A stretch of 64,000 nt of DNA, taken from Tachypleus tridentatus. Lineage: Eukaryota > Arthropoda > Merostomata > Xiphosura > Limulidae. The DNA lies in the NCBI RefSeq assembly GCF_004210375.1, contig NC_134837.1, positions 154,483,310 through 154,547,309 of the forward strand. The letters run 5' to 3'. The notes beneath the pieces were generated by a model. That model was not told where the DNA came from. It saw only the letters and a program-made list of their open reading frames with translations, and did no database searches. This document shows positions 10,793 to 20,699 of this stretch, piece after piece (the first letter of the stretch is position 1; each line of letters begins with the position of its first letter). The position numbers were made by a program, and so were the translations under genes.

Positions 10793-10960
10793 TTACGTAG
10801 GAAATGGTCTAAGATATTTAGAGCTATATTTATCTGAGTGCATACGTTGGATGAGATTGAGCACCTTACTTACACCTATTTCTTTATCATCAGAGCCAGA
10901 TTCATGTTTTAAAACAGTAATGTCCTGACCATTCACTCCATTTCCGCTTTGTTTTTTTTT
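10793..10960 (-). other. Unidentified short open frame next to a SINE tail
   Basis: Downstream of the SINE poly(A) run, the minus strand reads NGVNGQDITVLKHESGSDD then KEIGVSKVLNLIQRM and SDKYSSKYLRPFPT, then stop. Its charged, non-repetitive composition differs from the usual Phe/Ile/Tyr-rich chance frames here. A GTGTAAGTAAG string inside it could act as a splice donor. I do not recognise the protein; it may be chance or an exon remnant. Confidence 0.25.
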
Positions 10961-10982
10961 TAAAAGTGAGTAAAAGATTTGT

Positions 10983-11232
10983 TGTTTTTTTTTAATTTCG
11001 CGTAAAGCCACACGAGGGCTAACTACACTAATCGTCCCTAATTTAACCGTAAAATACTAGAGGGAAGGCATCCACCGCCAACTCATGGGCTACTCTTTTA
11101 CCAACGAATAGTGGAAATCACCTTCACACTATAACGTCCCCTCGACTGAAAGGGCTAACAGTTTGCTGAAACAGGAATTCAAGCCCACGGATTGCGAGTC
11201 AAACTCCGTAACTACATAACCAATGCCCACTG
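10983..11232 (-). repeat. SINE family A copy, diverged
   Basis: Reverse orientation. The tail is AATTTCGCGTAAAGCCACACGAGG and the body contains CATCCACCGCCAACTCATGGGC, with part of the TGATGACTAGC segment missing. It carries a long A run at its 3' end (T run on plus). Confidence 0.88.
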
Positions 11233-11253
11233 GTGGTTTTTACAGAAACTTCT

Positions 11254-11437
11254 AACATGAACAGTTGTGTCCTTTAAGTTATATAAGTAATCCAAACTTA
11301 ACATGAACAATTATGCCCTATAAGCTATATAAGTAATCCAAATCTAACATGAATAGTTGTACCCTATAAGTCATATAAGTAATCCAAACCTAACATGAAA
11401 AGTTGTGTCCTATAAGTTATATAAGTAATCCAAACTT
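11254..11437. repeat. 46-bp tandem repeat, 4 units
   Basis: Units start at 11254, 11300, 11346 and 11392, each beginning AACATGAA and ending TATATAAGTAATCCAAAYYT. Units differ by a few substitutions and no indels. Confidence 0.95.
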
Positions 11438-11780
11438 AACAAAAGAAACAAAATGAAATGAACTTCAGTGTTTCAATTTTAAACTTCTGCAAACTGCTCG
11501 ATATTTACATTTCTATAGTGATTCCTAACTTGGAGCTGAAAAATGTATTCTAGTGAGGCTAAGAGTATGAGAAGGTTCATACAGAATAAAACGTAAATAA
11601 AATATTTACCACATATAACATAATGTTCTGCTAATACTCTCATGCAACCCAATAATTTTATATCAGTATCATTAGTATACACTTATATATGTATGTCTTA
11701 CACTGATCCTATGTTATTTACGTTTTTTTTCAATTAAGTGGTGATGGAGAAATGATTTTTTTATACTGGCACATGATTGT
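11438..11780. other. No gene seen
   Basis: AT-rich sequence between the 46-bp array and a SINE. Confidence 0.45.
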
Positions 11781-11905
11781 CTGTTTGTTTTGAGTTAAGC
11801 ACAAAGCTACATAATGAGCTATCTGTGCTCTGCTCACCACGGGTGTTGAAACCCGGTTTCTAGTAGTAAAAGTCCATAGAATTCCATTGTACTACTGGAA
11901 GGACT
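11781..11905 (-). repeat. SINE family C copy
   Basis: Reverse orientation: AGTTAAGCACAAAGCTACATAA, then CTGTGCTCTGCTCACCACGG, then GAAACCCGGTTTCTAG. The head end has decayed (TTGTACTACTGGAAGG). Confidence 0.85.
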
Positions 11906-13021
11906 GGGACATGAATGCATGTCTGTATGGATGGAGGAGCGTCAGTAACTACAAATAAGAGAAATGGGGACGTTATTGTATTAAACTATATCGTTACATA
12001 CTTGAATTTAACATTTCTCATTTCAAAGTGTTATATCTGCCGAACATTTTGCATCAAAATGAGTGTTAATATTTATAGAGAGATATTTGAGGTTATGTGA
12101 ATAATAGTGTAATAGAACTGGTTCAAAATAAGTTATTAAAATACATTTTAGAAATTTACAAATCAGCTTTAAATGTTGCAGTTCTAGAAGAAAGTAACAG
12201 GTTACCATGAACAGTTACTTATAAAACAAATATCGAATACGTTGCTTAAAAATAGATGTAGTTATGTCGAATTCAGAAGCTTGGTATATCACGATAAAAA
12301 ATTTAGTTGAATGTGGAAATACTGTATCAGGTAGATTCTGTTAGAACCTTTGTTATTGTATATATGCTGCTAGCTATATACTTTAAAGAGCTTTGTTACT
12401 TTTACTTGCTATAGGTTAGCCACTTTTGCACATTTATTATTATTTATTTACTGTAAGTTAGATACTTTTTGCACATTTCTTATAATTTATTTTCTACAAA
12501 ATAAAACATTTAGCACCATTTTACAACAAATTATAGATTTTGGCCTAATTATCATTAATTTTATTAAATAAATTAGAATGTGTATACTGATATATGAAGC
12601 TGTATTAAACCAATTTTAAATTTTTAGGTGTCCAGTTCAAAGACAATATATTTCAAATTATTTTTGATATTTTAACCATTATCATCAGACAATTTTTCAC
12701 ATTATTTGTTTAGGATACATGCATTTTTTGACTGAAAAAGTTTCGCTGTACAGTTTCACTCAAGGCAAACTAATTCACAGTGTAAAATGTTAATAAGTTT
12801 GATAGACATAACTGCATAAAATTACATCACATGAACGAACACCGAGAAGTATGTAACGCAGTGAATATTGTAGAAGAGAAACGACTCAAACTATAGAAAA
12901 TATATTTATTTTGAAACTTCTCTGCCCAGAAATCTCTTTTCACTTATTGGATTTTTCATTTAAAATTTATCGCAGGAAAGGTTATCGCAGATAGATTCGT
13001 GTAGCTTTGCGCGAAATTAAA
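11906..13021. other. No gene seen
   Basis: AT-rich. Short near-repeats such as CACATTTATTATTATTTATT and CACATTTCTTATAATTTATT near 12430-12495 are the only structure seen. Confidence 0.45.
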
Positions 13022-13032
13022 AAACAAAATAA

Positions 13033-13306
13033 TTTTGTTTGTTTTGGAATTTCGCACAAAGCTACTCGAGGGCTATCTGTGCTAGCTGTCCCTAATTTAG
13101 CAGTGTAAGACTAGAGGGAGGCAGCTAGTCATCACCACCCACCGCCAACTCTTGGGCTACTCTTTTACCAACGAATAGTGGGATTGATCGTACATTATAA
13201 CGCTCCCACGGCTGGGAAGGCGAGCATGTTTGGTGCGACTGGGATGCGAACCTGCGACCCTCAGACTAGAGGTCGCACGCCTTAACAAGCTTGGCCATGC
13301 CGGGCC
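13033..13306 (-). repeat. SINE family A copy with 11-bp target duplication
   Basis: Full-length, reverse orientation, ending in GGCCATGCCGGGCC. AAACAAAATAA is repeated at 13022-13032 and 13307-13317. The anticodon-arm region is altered (CTCAGACTAGAGGTCGC). Confidence 0.95.
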
Positions 13307-13320
13307 AAACAAAATAAAAT

Positions 13321-13378
13321 CCTAACATATCAATTTCTCAATTCCAAAATTTTTCAATAAACTAAACAGTTATAAACC
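13321..13378. repeat. Dispersed repeat piece, matching 8812-8869
   Basis: Contains CCTAACATATCAATTTCTCA and AATTCCAAAATTTTTCAATA, the second copy of the 8.8-kb element. Confidence 0.7.
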
Positions 13379-13747
13379 AAAATTAGAAAAATAAAGCTAT
13401 ATATACAATTTTAATTTGTAAACAAGTGGCAACACATCATTCTTGTGCATCAGCGAAGATAATGAATTCAGATAAAATTCCGCAAGTTTAAGAAATTTCA
13501 CCTTTTATGAAAATGGTAAGTAAATAAAATAAAATGGACGTACTTTATTGTTGTTTATCCGTGATTTTTGCGTCTCTACAGCTCATTTACTTTATGTAAT
13601 TTGTATATAGAACGAAAGCTTCATTAAGAAGGAGTATTATTTTTCTATTTGGGGTAATCCATGTTGTGTTATGTATTGTTATCCGCAGGCTTTTCTTTAA
13701 GTTTATACTAACATGACATTCCTGAAATAATTTTTAATTTTACTGTG

Positions 13748-14010
13748 GATTTGTTTTGAATTTCGCCCAAAGCTACTCGAGGGTTATCTGCGCTATCCAT
13801 CCCCAATTTAGCAATGTAAGACTAGAGGGAAGGCAGCTAGTCATTACCAGCCACCGCCACCTATTGGGCTACTCTTTTACCAATGCCTAGTGTGATTGAC
13901 TGCACACTATAACACTCCCACGGCTGAAATGAGAACATGTTTGGTGGATTCGAACCCGAGACCTTCGAATTAGGAGGCGAGTGCCCTAACCATTTGGCCA
14001 TACTATAGGG
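13748..14010 (-). repeat. SINE family A copy
   Basis: Reverse orientation. TGAATTTCGCCCAAAGCTACTC begins the tail, and the head ends in ACCATTTGGCCATACTATAGGG. A few bases are lost before the B-box (TTTGGTGGATTCGAACCC). Confidence 0.92.
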
Positions 14011-15209
14011 TGAAAGGTCGTTCAGTTTCTTTATTTATATTTTACTGATTAAATATTATACCTAAATTCTTACATCAAATCTTTAGTGGCAAAGTTACCT
14101 TTTATTTTCTCTGGTTATTCCTTAGATTCTTAAAACACTTCATGATTGGTTCTTGGATTAGATGAGAATTTGTTGTAGGTTTTTTTTTCTTCTTCTGGCT
14201 TACGTGTAAATTAAACTGACAGTACGAATTTATTTATAGCTCATAAATCTTGTTACTGAAATTTTCTGTGATATAATGCTTGACTTAACAGGCTGTTGTA
14301 GATGTTTAACTGAATAGTGGCAACGTCTTTGTTTTTTTATACAATTATTTAACATATATAAAAAATAGATACAACTGTGTTGATGTAGAAATTGTTTGAG
14401 TTCTATTTAGCTTTATTCTTGCTGGCCTCATTTTTGTAGATATCATGAACTCTGTATAGGTGAACAATGATTGTGCCTTGCTTCAAGATATGATAATATT
14501 AACATTAGACTTGTTATAAATGCTGATTGATATGTGTGTTCTTGAATTTTTATAAATATATCACAAAATAAAAAAAGCACTTTTGAAAACACTCTTGTAT
14601 TGTAAAAGTGATGTCCTAGCGTAAAATATTATAGCTAGGTGAATAGAGTTAAGTACAGAATTTAAAGAAAAACTTTAATACAACGATTACAAATGTAAAA
14701 TGTATTGTTAATGTACTGGAGTTAAATATCGAGAGAAATATATCATGGATTGTTTTCTGTAAGAAAAATATATTGTTAAAAAATGTATATATAGGACAGG
14801 AAAAACAGCAAAATACCATTTGCCCATAAATATACTATAAATATGGAAATACAGTTTCTCATCAAAATAGAAAAAACAAAAAATACTGTTTTGATTTTGT
14901 AATGTAAGTCGAAGAGGGTTTTCAATTGGTACAAGGGATACGTTACCCAAATCAATGCATGTCAATAATCTCTGATAGTATTCTATAAGCAGTGACCTCT
15001 TCCTTATTGGATAAAGAAGAGTATATCGGAGAATCTAAGGTAAACCAAATCTTAATTTTTGGCAAACCGTTAGTATCCATCCGACGTCATACTCTGAGAG
15101 AGTTTCAATTTTGGAAATATTCAATTCCTAGCGAACTGTTACTTTTATATCATTTATGACTCTTTACATATATTTTGCATATATGTAAAAATGTTGTTTT
15201 TGTAGTAAG
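14011..15209. other. No gene seen
   Basis: AT-rich sequence upstream of the Penelope-like insertion. Confidence 0.5.
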
Positions 15210-15221
15210 GAGTTGTTGATC
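15210..15221. repeat. Target duplication, left copy (Penelope-like insertion)
   Basis: GAGTTGTTGATC, repeated exactly at 16518-16529. Confidence 0.8.
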
Positions 15222-15305
15222 AGTGATGTCGAGAAAACCCACTTGTAGAGAAATATATATGCAAAAACGGCTCGTTTGGATTGAGAAAATATTTTACATG
15301 GAAGA

Positions 15306-15347
15306 GTGAACAACGTTTCGACCTTCCTCGGTCATCGTCAGGTTCAC
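15306..15347 (-). ncRNA. Hammerhead-ribozyme motif, left arm of Penelope-like element
   Basis: Read on the minus strand, 5' to 3': stem I strand GUGAAC; core CUGACGA; one unpaired U; stem II GACC with six-base loop GAGGAA and GGUC; core GAAAC; GUU; then stem I strand GUUCAC. Stem I is six perfect pairs, stem II four. Stem III is only AC/GU with no loop, which may need pairing between two RNA copies. Cleavage would be expected after the U preceding GUUCAC. It lies downstream of the coding frame on the coding strand. Confidence 0.65.
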
Positions 15348-15503
15348 AAAGAAAGCGGTAACTGACCGGAAGCTGACCACATGTTTGGAAGGGGTTGTGT
15401 AACTGTGTGTCGAAATGTAGAGGGCGGTATTAGATGTTTTAATGTATAATTTTATTTATTTTATTATATTAATATAGGTATAAAGGCGTTCCTTTATATT
15501 GGT

Positions 15504-16282
15504 TTATTTTGGGTTTAAGTTGTTGTATAAGTAAGGCTTCTTTAATTTTGCGTTTGTTTCTTTATTTAGTATTTGAGTGTTTTCTATGGTTATGTTGTGT
15601 TTATTTGACTTGCAGTGTTCGAAAACGTGTGAAGGTGACTTTCTATGTTCTTTGAATCTGGTTTCCATTTTTCTACTTGTTTCTCCAACATAGAAGTCGT
15701 GGCAGTTATCACATTGCATTTTATAAATAATGTTCGTGTGGTGTTTGTCAGTGTAGTTTTTACGTAGTATATACCTCAGTTTTGTGCTTGGTTTTTGAAT
15801 AAATTTGGTATTAACTGGAATGTCATATTTCGTTTCTAGTTTTTGCCAAATGTTGGCTATTTGTCTGCTGATGTCAGGAATATATGGTATGCAGCAGTAT
15901 ATGGTTTCGTGATTTTTTGATTCGTGAGATATATTTACTTTTGTTGGTTGATTTTGCTTTATGTCTAGGTGTGTGCGTATAATGTTTTCTACGGTTTGTG
16001 GAAGAAACTTATTGATGTTGATGAAGTATTGTTTTATTTTGTCTAATTCATCGTTAATTTTATCTGGTGAGCATAGTTTTATGGCTGTGTTTATTTGGTT
16101 TCTTAGTATGTTGAGTTTTTGTTTTTTTTCATGTGCTGAGTCCCAAGGAATGTATAGTCCAGTATGGGTGATTTTTCGGTGGATTTCTGTTTTGAATTGC
16201 GTGTCGGTTCTTGTAATTTTGAGGTTAAGAAATGATATTTCATTGCTTTCTTCCTGTTCACATGTGAAGTTAATATCTCACG
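15504..16282 (-). CDS. Penelope-like RT C-terminus plus GIY-YIG endonuclease domain (partial)
   Basis: On the minus strand an uninterrupted frame of about 260 codons reads from 16282 to the TAA at 15504. The first part (INFTCEQEESNEISFLNLK, then HRKITHTGLYIPWDS) matches the region after the RT active site of Penelope elements. A linker follows (YCCIPYIPDISRQIANIW, TKFIQKPSTKLRYIL), then the endonuclease: KMQCDNCHDFYVGETSRKM and RFKEHRKSP, with the Tyr-Val-Gly, Arg and Glu-His residues typical of GIY-YIG domains in these elements. There is no in-frame Met before MQCDNC, since the true start lay in the missing 5' part. The lack of stops over 260 codons in AT-rich DNA indicates a fairly young insertion. 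The palm motif (YADD-like) is absent. Confidence 0.85.
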
Positions 16283-16423
16283 AATCAAAAAATCACGAAA
16301 CCATATAATAAAATAAATAAAATTATATATTCAAACATCTAACACCGCCACTACATTCCGACACTCAGTTACACAACCCCTTCCAAACATGTGGTCAGCT
16401 TCCGGTCAGTTACCTCTTTCTTT

Positions 16424-16465
16424 GTGAGCCTGACGATGACCGAAGAAGGTCGAAACGTTGTTCGC
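16424..16465 (+). ncRNA. Hammerhead-ribozyme motif, right (inverted) arm
   Basis: Plus-strand reading: GUGAGC, CUGACGA, U, GACC, GAAGAA, GGUC, GAAAC, GUU, GUUCGC. Same architecture and 42-nt length as the left copy. Stem I differs at two pairs from the left copy, but both become G-U wobbles, so all six pairs are kept. Core bases are unchanged. Confidence 0.65.
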
Positions 16466-16517
16466 TCTTCCATGTAAAATATTTTCTCAACCCAAACGAG
16501 CCGTTTTTGCATATATA

Positions 16518-16529
16518 GAGTTGTTGATC
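16518..16529. repeat. Target duplication, right copy (Penelope-like insertion)
   Basis: GAGTTGTTGATC, identical to 15210-15221. Confidence 0.8.
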
Positions 16530-17187
16530 TGTCTTCAACGTATTGTTTATTTTTTATTATATATGGCTGTTTTCTCACAACAAATTCTTTACTTTTATCC
16601 TTAAAATTTATAACGAGATCCGTGTTTCTTTTAAGCCTATTAATACTTTAAATTTAACGTTGGGTTCAGTTCAATTCGTCTGATGGTTCTTATAGCCATT
16701 TAAAATAGCTCGTTCTTTCCTGGATGATAACGATTTTTCTGAAGCCTCGAAGATTTTTAAGAAAATGGTTCAGGCATAACAAGAGTAACGGGATGAATAT
16801 TTAAATGTGTTCTGAAGGTCTTTTCAGGTTTGGATTTAATGAATCCAACCAAAACTTCGATTTTTTATCCGTTACTCGAGAAACTTTTGTTAAAAACTTA
16901 TTTTTTATTAGATGTAAAGAAAACAAAAATGTTTGTGTAAACAAGAAGTTGTATCTAACTCCACATTTTAATTAAGTTACATATAACTAAACGTTTAGAT
17001 TATTCATTTAACACAATGTGTGAAGAAAGTAATCTAAACTGCTGTAAAATCACTGTTTATTTAGGAACATTAACTCTTTAAATTAGTTTCTAATTTTTTG
17101 TTCTGTATTTCATCCCTACTGAATTAACGTCATTTATTTGTTATACAATTACATGTTCTGAGTTATTATAATTTCTTAATTATTATT
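16530..17187. other. No gene seen
   Basis: AT-rich sequence, no recognised element. Confidence 0.5.
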
Positions 17188-17442
17188 TTTGTTGTTTTCT
17201 TTTTTAATTTCGCGCAAAGCTACAAGAGGGATAATTGCGCTAGCCGTCCCTAATTTAGCAGTGTAAGGCTGAAGAAAGGTAGATAATCTTTAACACCCAT
17301 CGCCATCTCTTTGGATACTCTTTTACAAATGAATGGATTGTAACAACCCCACGGCTGAAAGTGCGTACATGTTTGGTGTGATGGGGCTTCGAACCTGCGA
17401 CCCTCAGAATAGCAGTCAAGCGTCTTAGCCAGCTGCCGGGCA
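17188..17442 (-). repeat. SINE family A copy, diverged body
   Basis: Reverse orientation. The tail AATTTCGCGCAAAGCTACAAGAG is clear. The middle is eroded (GGTAGATAATCTTTAACACC) and lacks about 15 bases before the B-box side. The head ends CAGCTGCCGGGC. Confidence 0.88.
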
Positions 17443-17702
17443 GGATTAGCGTGAATTTTATATTCGGTTATGTCAAGAAACCAGACAGTACGTTTTTTTA
17501 CAGATCTTGAAGAAGACGCACGAATTTTAAGACAATATATTATTTTCTCATTTCTTTCGCGCTTGCAAAATATCCAATTTGAAATATTTTTCTGAATAAT
17601 TTTTGGGTCAAAACGCCAGCAGTACTAAGGAATCAACAACAGTATAGCTAACTAAAGTTTTTCTGTCACATACTGATTATTTGATTATTCATAATGTAGT
17701 TG

Positions 17703-17845
17703 CTTTAGATAACTGCGCAAAACTACCCAGGAATATCTTTGCAAATCGTCACTAATTTTGTAGTTAAGAGGGAATACAACAGTGCCAATCGGCAAATCAT
17801 GAGTCACTTTAATCGAATAGTGGGATTTCAACGTCAATTTTATGG
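17703..17845 (-). repeat. Old family-D SINE fragment
   Basis: Reverse orientation: GCGCAAAACTACCCAGG, GTCACTAATTTTGTAG and CAAATCATGAGTCACTT are weak matches to the SINE body, followed by GAATAGTGGGATTTCAACG. Confidence 0.45.
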
Positions 17846-17854
17846 CGTATTCAT

Positions 17855-17973
17855 GATGTGTGTGTGTTTTTATAGCAAAGCCACATCGGGTTATCTGCTG
17901 TGTCCACCGAGGGAAACCTAACCCCTAATTTTAGCGTTGTAAATCCGAAGACTTACTACTGCCCCGCAGAGGG
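17855..17973 (-). repeat. SINE family B copy
   Basis: Reverse orientation: TTTTTATAGCAAAGCCACATCGGG, then GTGTCCACCGAGG, then TTAGCGTTGTAAATCCG and the head ACTGCCCCGCAGAGGG. Confidence 0.85.
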
Positions 17974-18865
17974 ATGTATTCATGGCATTAAAGCGCTGAG
18001 AGCGATTTCTTTCGTTAACGAGACATAAATCATAAACCCCCTGATTTACAGCCAGCATACTAATTACGGAAGTAAGCCCGTTCTACAAACCTTGGGTAGT
18101 TAGGAAAGGCGGTTAATCAGAGAAGAATAATAGTACACACGAGAATATGTTTATTTAATGTTTAACAAATTATACTAACAAAGATGATAGTTGAAGTAAA
18201 AAGAAAATTAGATAAAATCCTGAAATTTCAAACCCATTAATTTTACAAATAATAATAAGTGAATAAACTATTTTGATAACTTAAATTGGCCGACCTTAAT
18301 TATTCTTGACCCATGTTTCCGTATTTATGCGAGTGGAACTTTTTTGCTTTCTGTATATAAAAAAAAGTCGAGATTTAAGCCAACAATATAAGAAAACGGA
18401 AATTTACGATAAGTTAGGTGGCGTTAAGAACCGTAATGCGATTTGAACCAGATTCAAAATGAATTTATACGTTTTAATAATTCTAAAAGATCTTTTTTTA
18501 TAAATGCTAGCGGTGAAAGTAAAGAATTTATTGTTATTAGGAAAGCTAAATATGATGGAAAAAATAACAATTTAAAAAAAGGCCAATTTACCTTCTAACT
18601 ACAAAAACCTAAGTAGAAATATCTAAAATGAACATAAAGAGGCCATTAGCAACAACAAATAAAGCAGTTCTATATTGAATTGGGTGCTTTTAAACTTAAA
18701 ATTCACGTAGAAAAGGACGTCAGATCTTCTCGGTTTATCAAAAGAACACAAAACCAATATACCTTTGAGATATGAAGTCTTTACTTGTAACTCTTGCAGT
18801 AAAACAAAACAATCTCTTGGCCGTAATAAATCAAATAAAGAGTACTTTCGTATTAAAACGACAAT
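17974..18865. other. No gene seen
   Basis: AT-rich sequence, no clear frame or repeat. Confidence 0.5.
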
Positions 18866-19138
18866 GGGCCCGCCATGGTGAGGTGGTTAAGGCACTCGAC
18901 TCGTAATCCGAGGGTCGCTGGTTGGTATCCCCGTCACACCAAATATGCTCGCCCTTTCAGACGTGGGAGCGTTATAATATGACGGTTAATCCCACTATTT
19001 GTTGGTAAAAGAGTAGCCCAAGAGTTGGTGGTGGGTAGTGATGACTAGCTGCTTTCCTTCTAGTCTTACACTGTTAAATTAGGGACGGCTAGCGCAGATA
19101 GCCCTCGAGTAGTTTTGCGCGAAATTAAAGAAAAAGGT
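18866..19138 (+). repeat. SINE family A copy
   Basis: Full-length: GGGCCCGCCATGGTGAGGTGG head, CTCGTAATCCGAGGGTCG anticodon arm. The B-box is mutated to GGTTGGTATCC. The tail is AGTTTTGCGCGAAATTAAAG. Confidence 0.95.
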
Positions 19139-19414
19139 AATGCTAATTTATTTTGTTTGAAAACTTAACCTAAATTCTATTTACTTTAGACGTTGCTCCA
19201 AACATTCTTCTACATCCATTACGCAATATATTGCTGCTATAATGAATGTCATCAGAAACAGTTATTGACACGTTGACTTTACATAACATATCACTGGTTT
19301 ATAGGGATATTTTACTAAACGTTTTTCTTTGTCTCTACTTTTGGAGAGGACGGATGTGGATTAGTTAGCGAGAGGAAGTGAGAAACCATCGCGCTCTGCG
19401 TTTTTGGACTGTCA

Positions 19415-19575
19415 GTGCTTTGTAGGAATGACTGTCAACTTATACTATTCGATTACAATAGCTCAAGAGTTAGGGGCAGATTGTATTGAATAGCTAACTA
19501 TGTTGTAGTCTACCACTTCAAAATTATACAGGGCAATACACAAGCCCTCTTCTAGCTTTGAACAAGTTTATTAAA
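19415..19575 (+). repeat. Old family-D SINE fragment
   Basis: ATAGCTCAAGAGTTAGGGGC, then CACTTCAAAATTATACAGGG and CCCTCTTCTAGCTTTGAAC resemble the D version of the SINE body and tail. Confidence 0.55.
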
Positions 19576-20699
19576 CAAATATACCATTTGGATGAGTATG
19601 TTTTCTATGCATAATCACATGCAACTGGATTACCGCAATTTTGTTATTCTATATATTCATGCGTTTGAAGAATTAGAAATTTTGTAAAGGAAATTACCGC
19701 ACGATATTTTTCCCATTTTTGACTTCCGCACGTTAATGATACTTTTTACATGTGGAATTTAAGTAAGGCTTGGAGACCATGATTCCAAATGAACTGCTAA
19801 AATATATTAACTGGCTAATACAACAAACATTATATTAAGCTCATCAAACCAAAGCAACACTTTTCCTCCCATCGTCTTCTTTTCCTAAAACAGGTACAAT
19901 CATTATTTGCCAATCTTACACAGAATTTATAATATTTGCAATAACTAATCTAACAAAAAAAACAACAACAAGTAAAACAATTTCTACACCGACACAGATA
20001 TATATTTTTTATGCATATCAAATTATTTAATCGTTTGACTAAAAGAAAGAAAAACATCAGAAACCAATTTAATACACGCACCGAAACATCTACTAATTTA
20101 GTTCTTATATCGGTGGAAACTTCAGCATCTGGTTTTACAAAATCAAACATAAATATGTACTATCAATCCAATAGGTACATAAACGAAGGCAAAATCTGAA
20201 ACAAATTCTCATTCCATTGTCCAAGAATCAATCATGTAGTTGTAAGAACATCCAGTTATATGAAGCAAAAAAATATCTGGATATACTGACAAGTGTACCA
20301 TTAAAAATGTGGTATATAAACTTAAGCGCAATGTATATTTCAAAAAATATATCGAGGAAATTTCATTTTAAAGCCCCTGACTCATGACGAATAACCTAAA
20401 GTAATTTATATTTTGAATAGATGACTATCATGTCACAAATAATTATTGGTAATTGCTCAACAGAATCGCTCATAAATTAGTGTAACTTTTGTATCTTTCC
20501 CACTAAAATGTATGGTTCAGTGAATGGTATAGAGGTCTAACTCCCTCTGTAGTGAACCAGTTTAGCTGAATTTACGGTTCATCCGTACTGTTTAGGAGAG
20601 TAAACCAAACAATGTTTTGCCATTTCATTCTAGTCCCAGAGGATGGCGGACCGTAGGAGGTTTAAGCTCTCTCTTCATCTAATACATATTTAAAAACCT
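19576..20699. other. No gene seen
   Basis: AT-rich sequence between a SINE fragment and the decayed LINE. Confidence 0.45.

Larger units (their letters stand above)
15222..16517 (-). mobile_element. Penelope-like retroelement, 5'-truncated, with inverted terminal arms
   Basis: About 1.3 kb bounded by a 12-bp direct repeat. Coding runs on the minus strand. The left arm (15222-15475) holds the non-coding terminal region; the right arm (16274-16517) is an inverted copy of it plus a short inverted piece of coding sequence. Exact inverted strings include 15901-15932 against 16274-16308. Penelope-like elements carry an RT joined to a GIY-YIG endonuclease, have terminal repeats in direct or inverted order, and often carry hammerhead ribozymes, all of which fit here. 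The upstream RT catalytic part is missing, so the copy is dead. Confidence 0.88.

Noticed and set aside
16369-16578. 69-aa minus-strand frame
   Set aside because: Lies in the non-coding inverted arm of the Penelope-like element; a mirrored sequence exists at 15222-15475.
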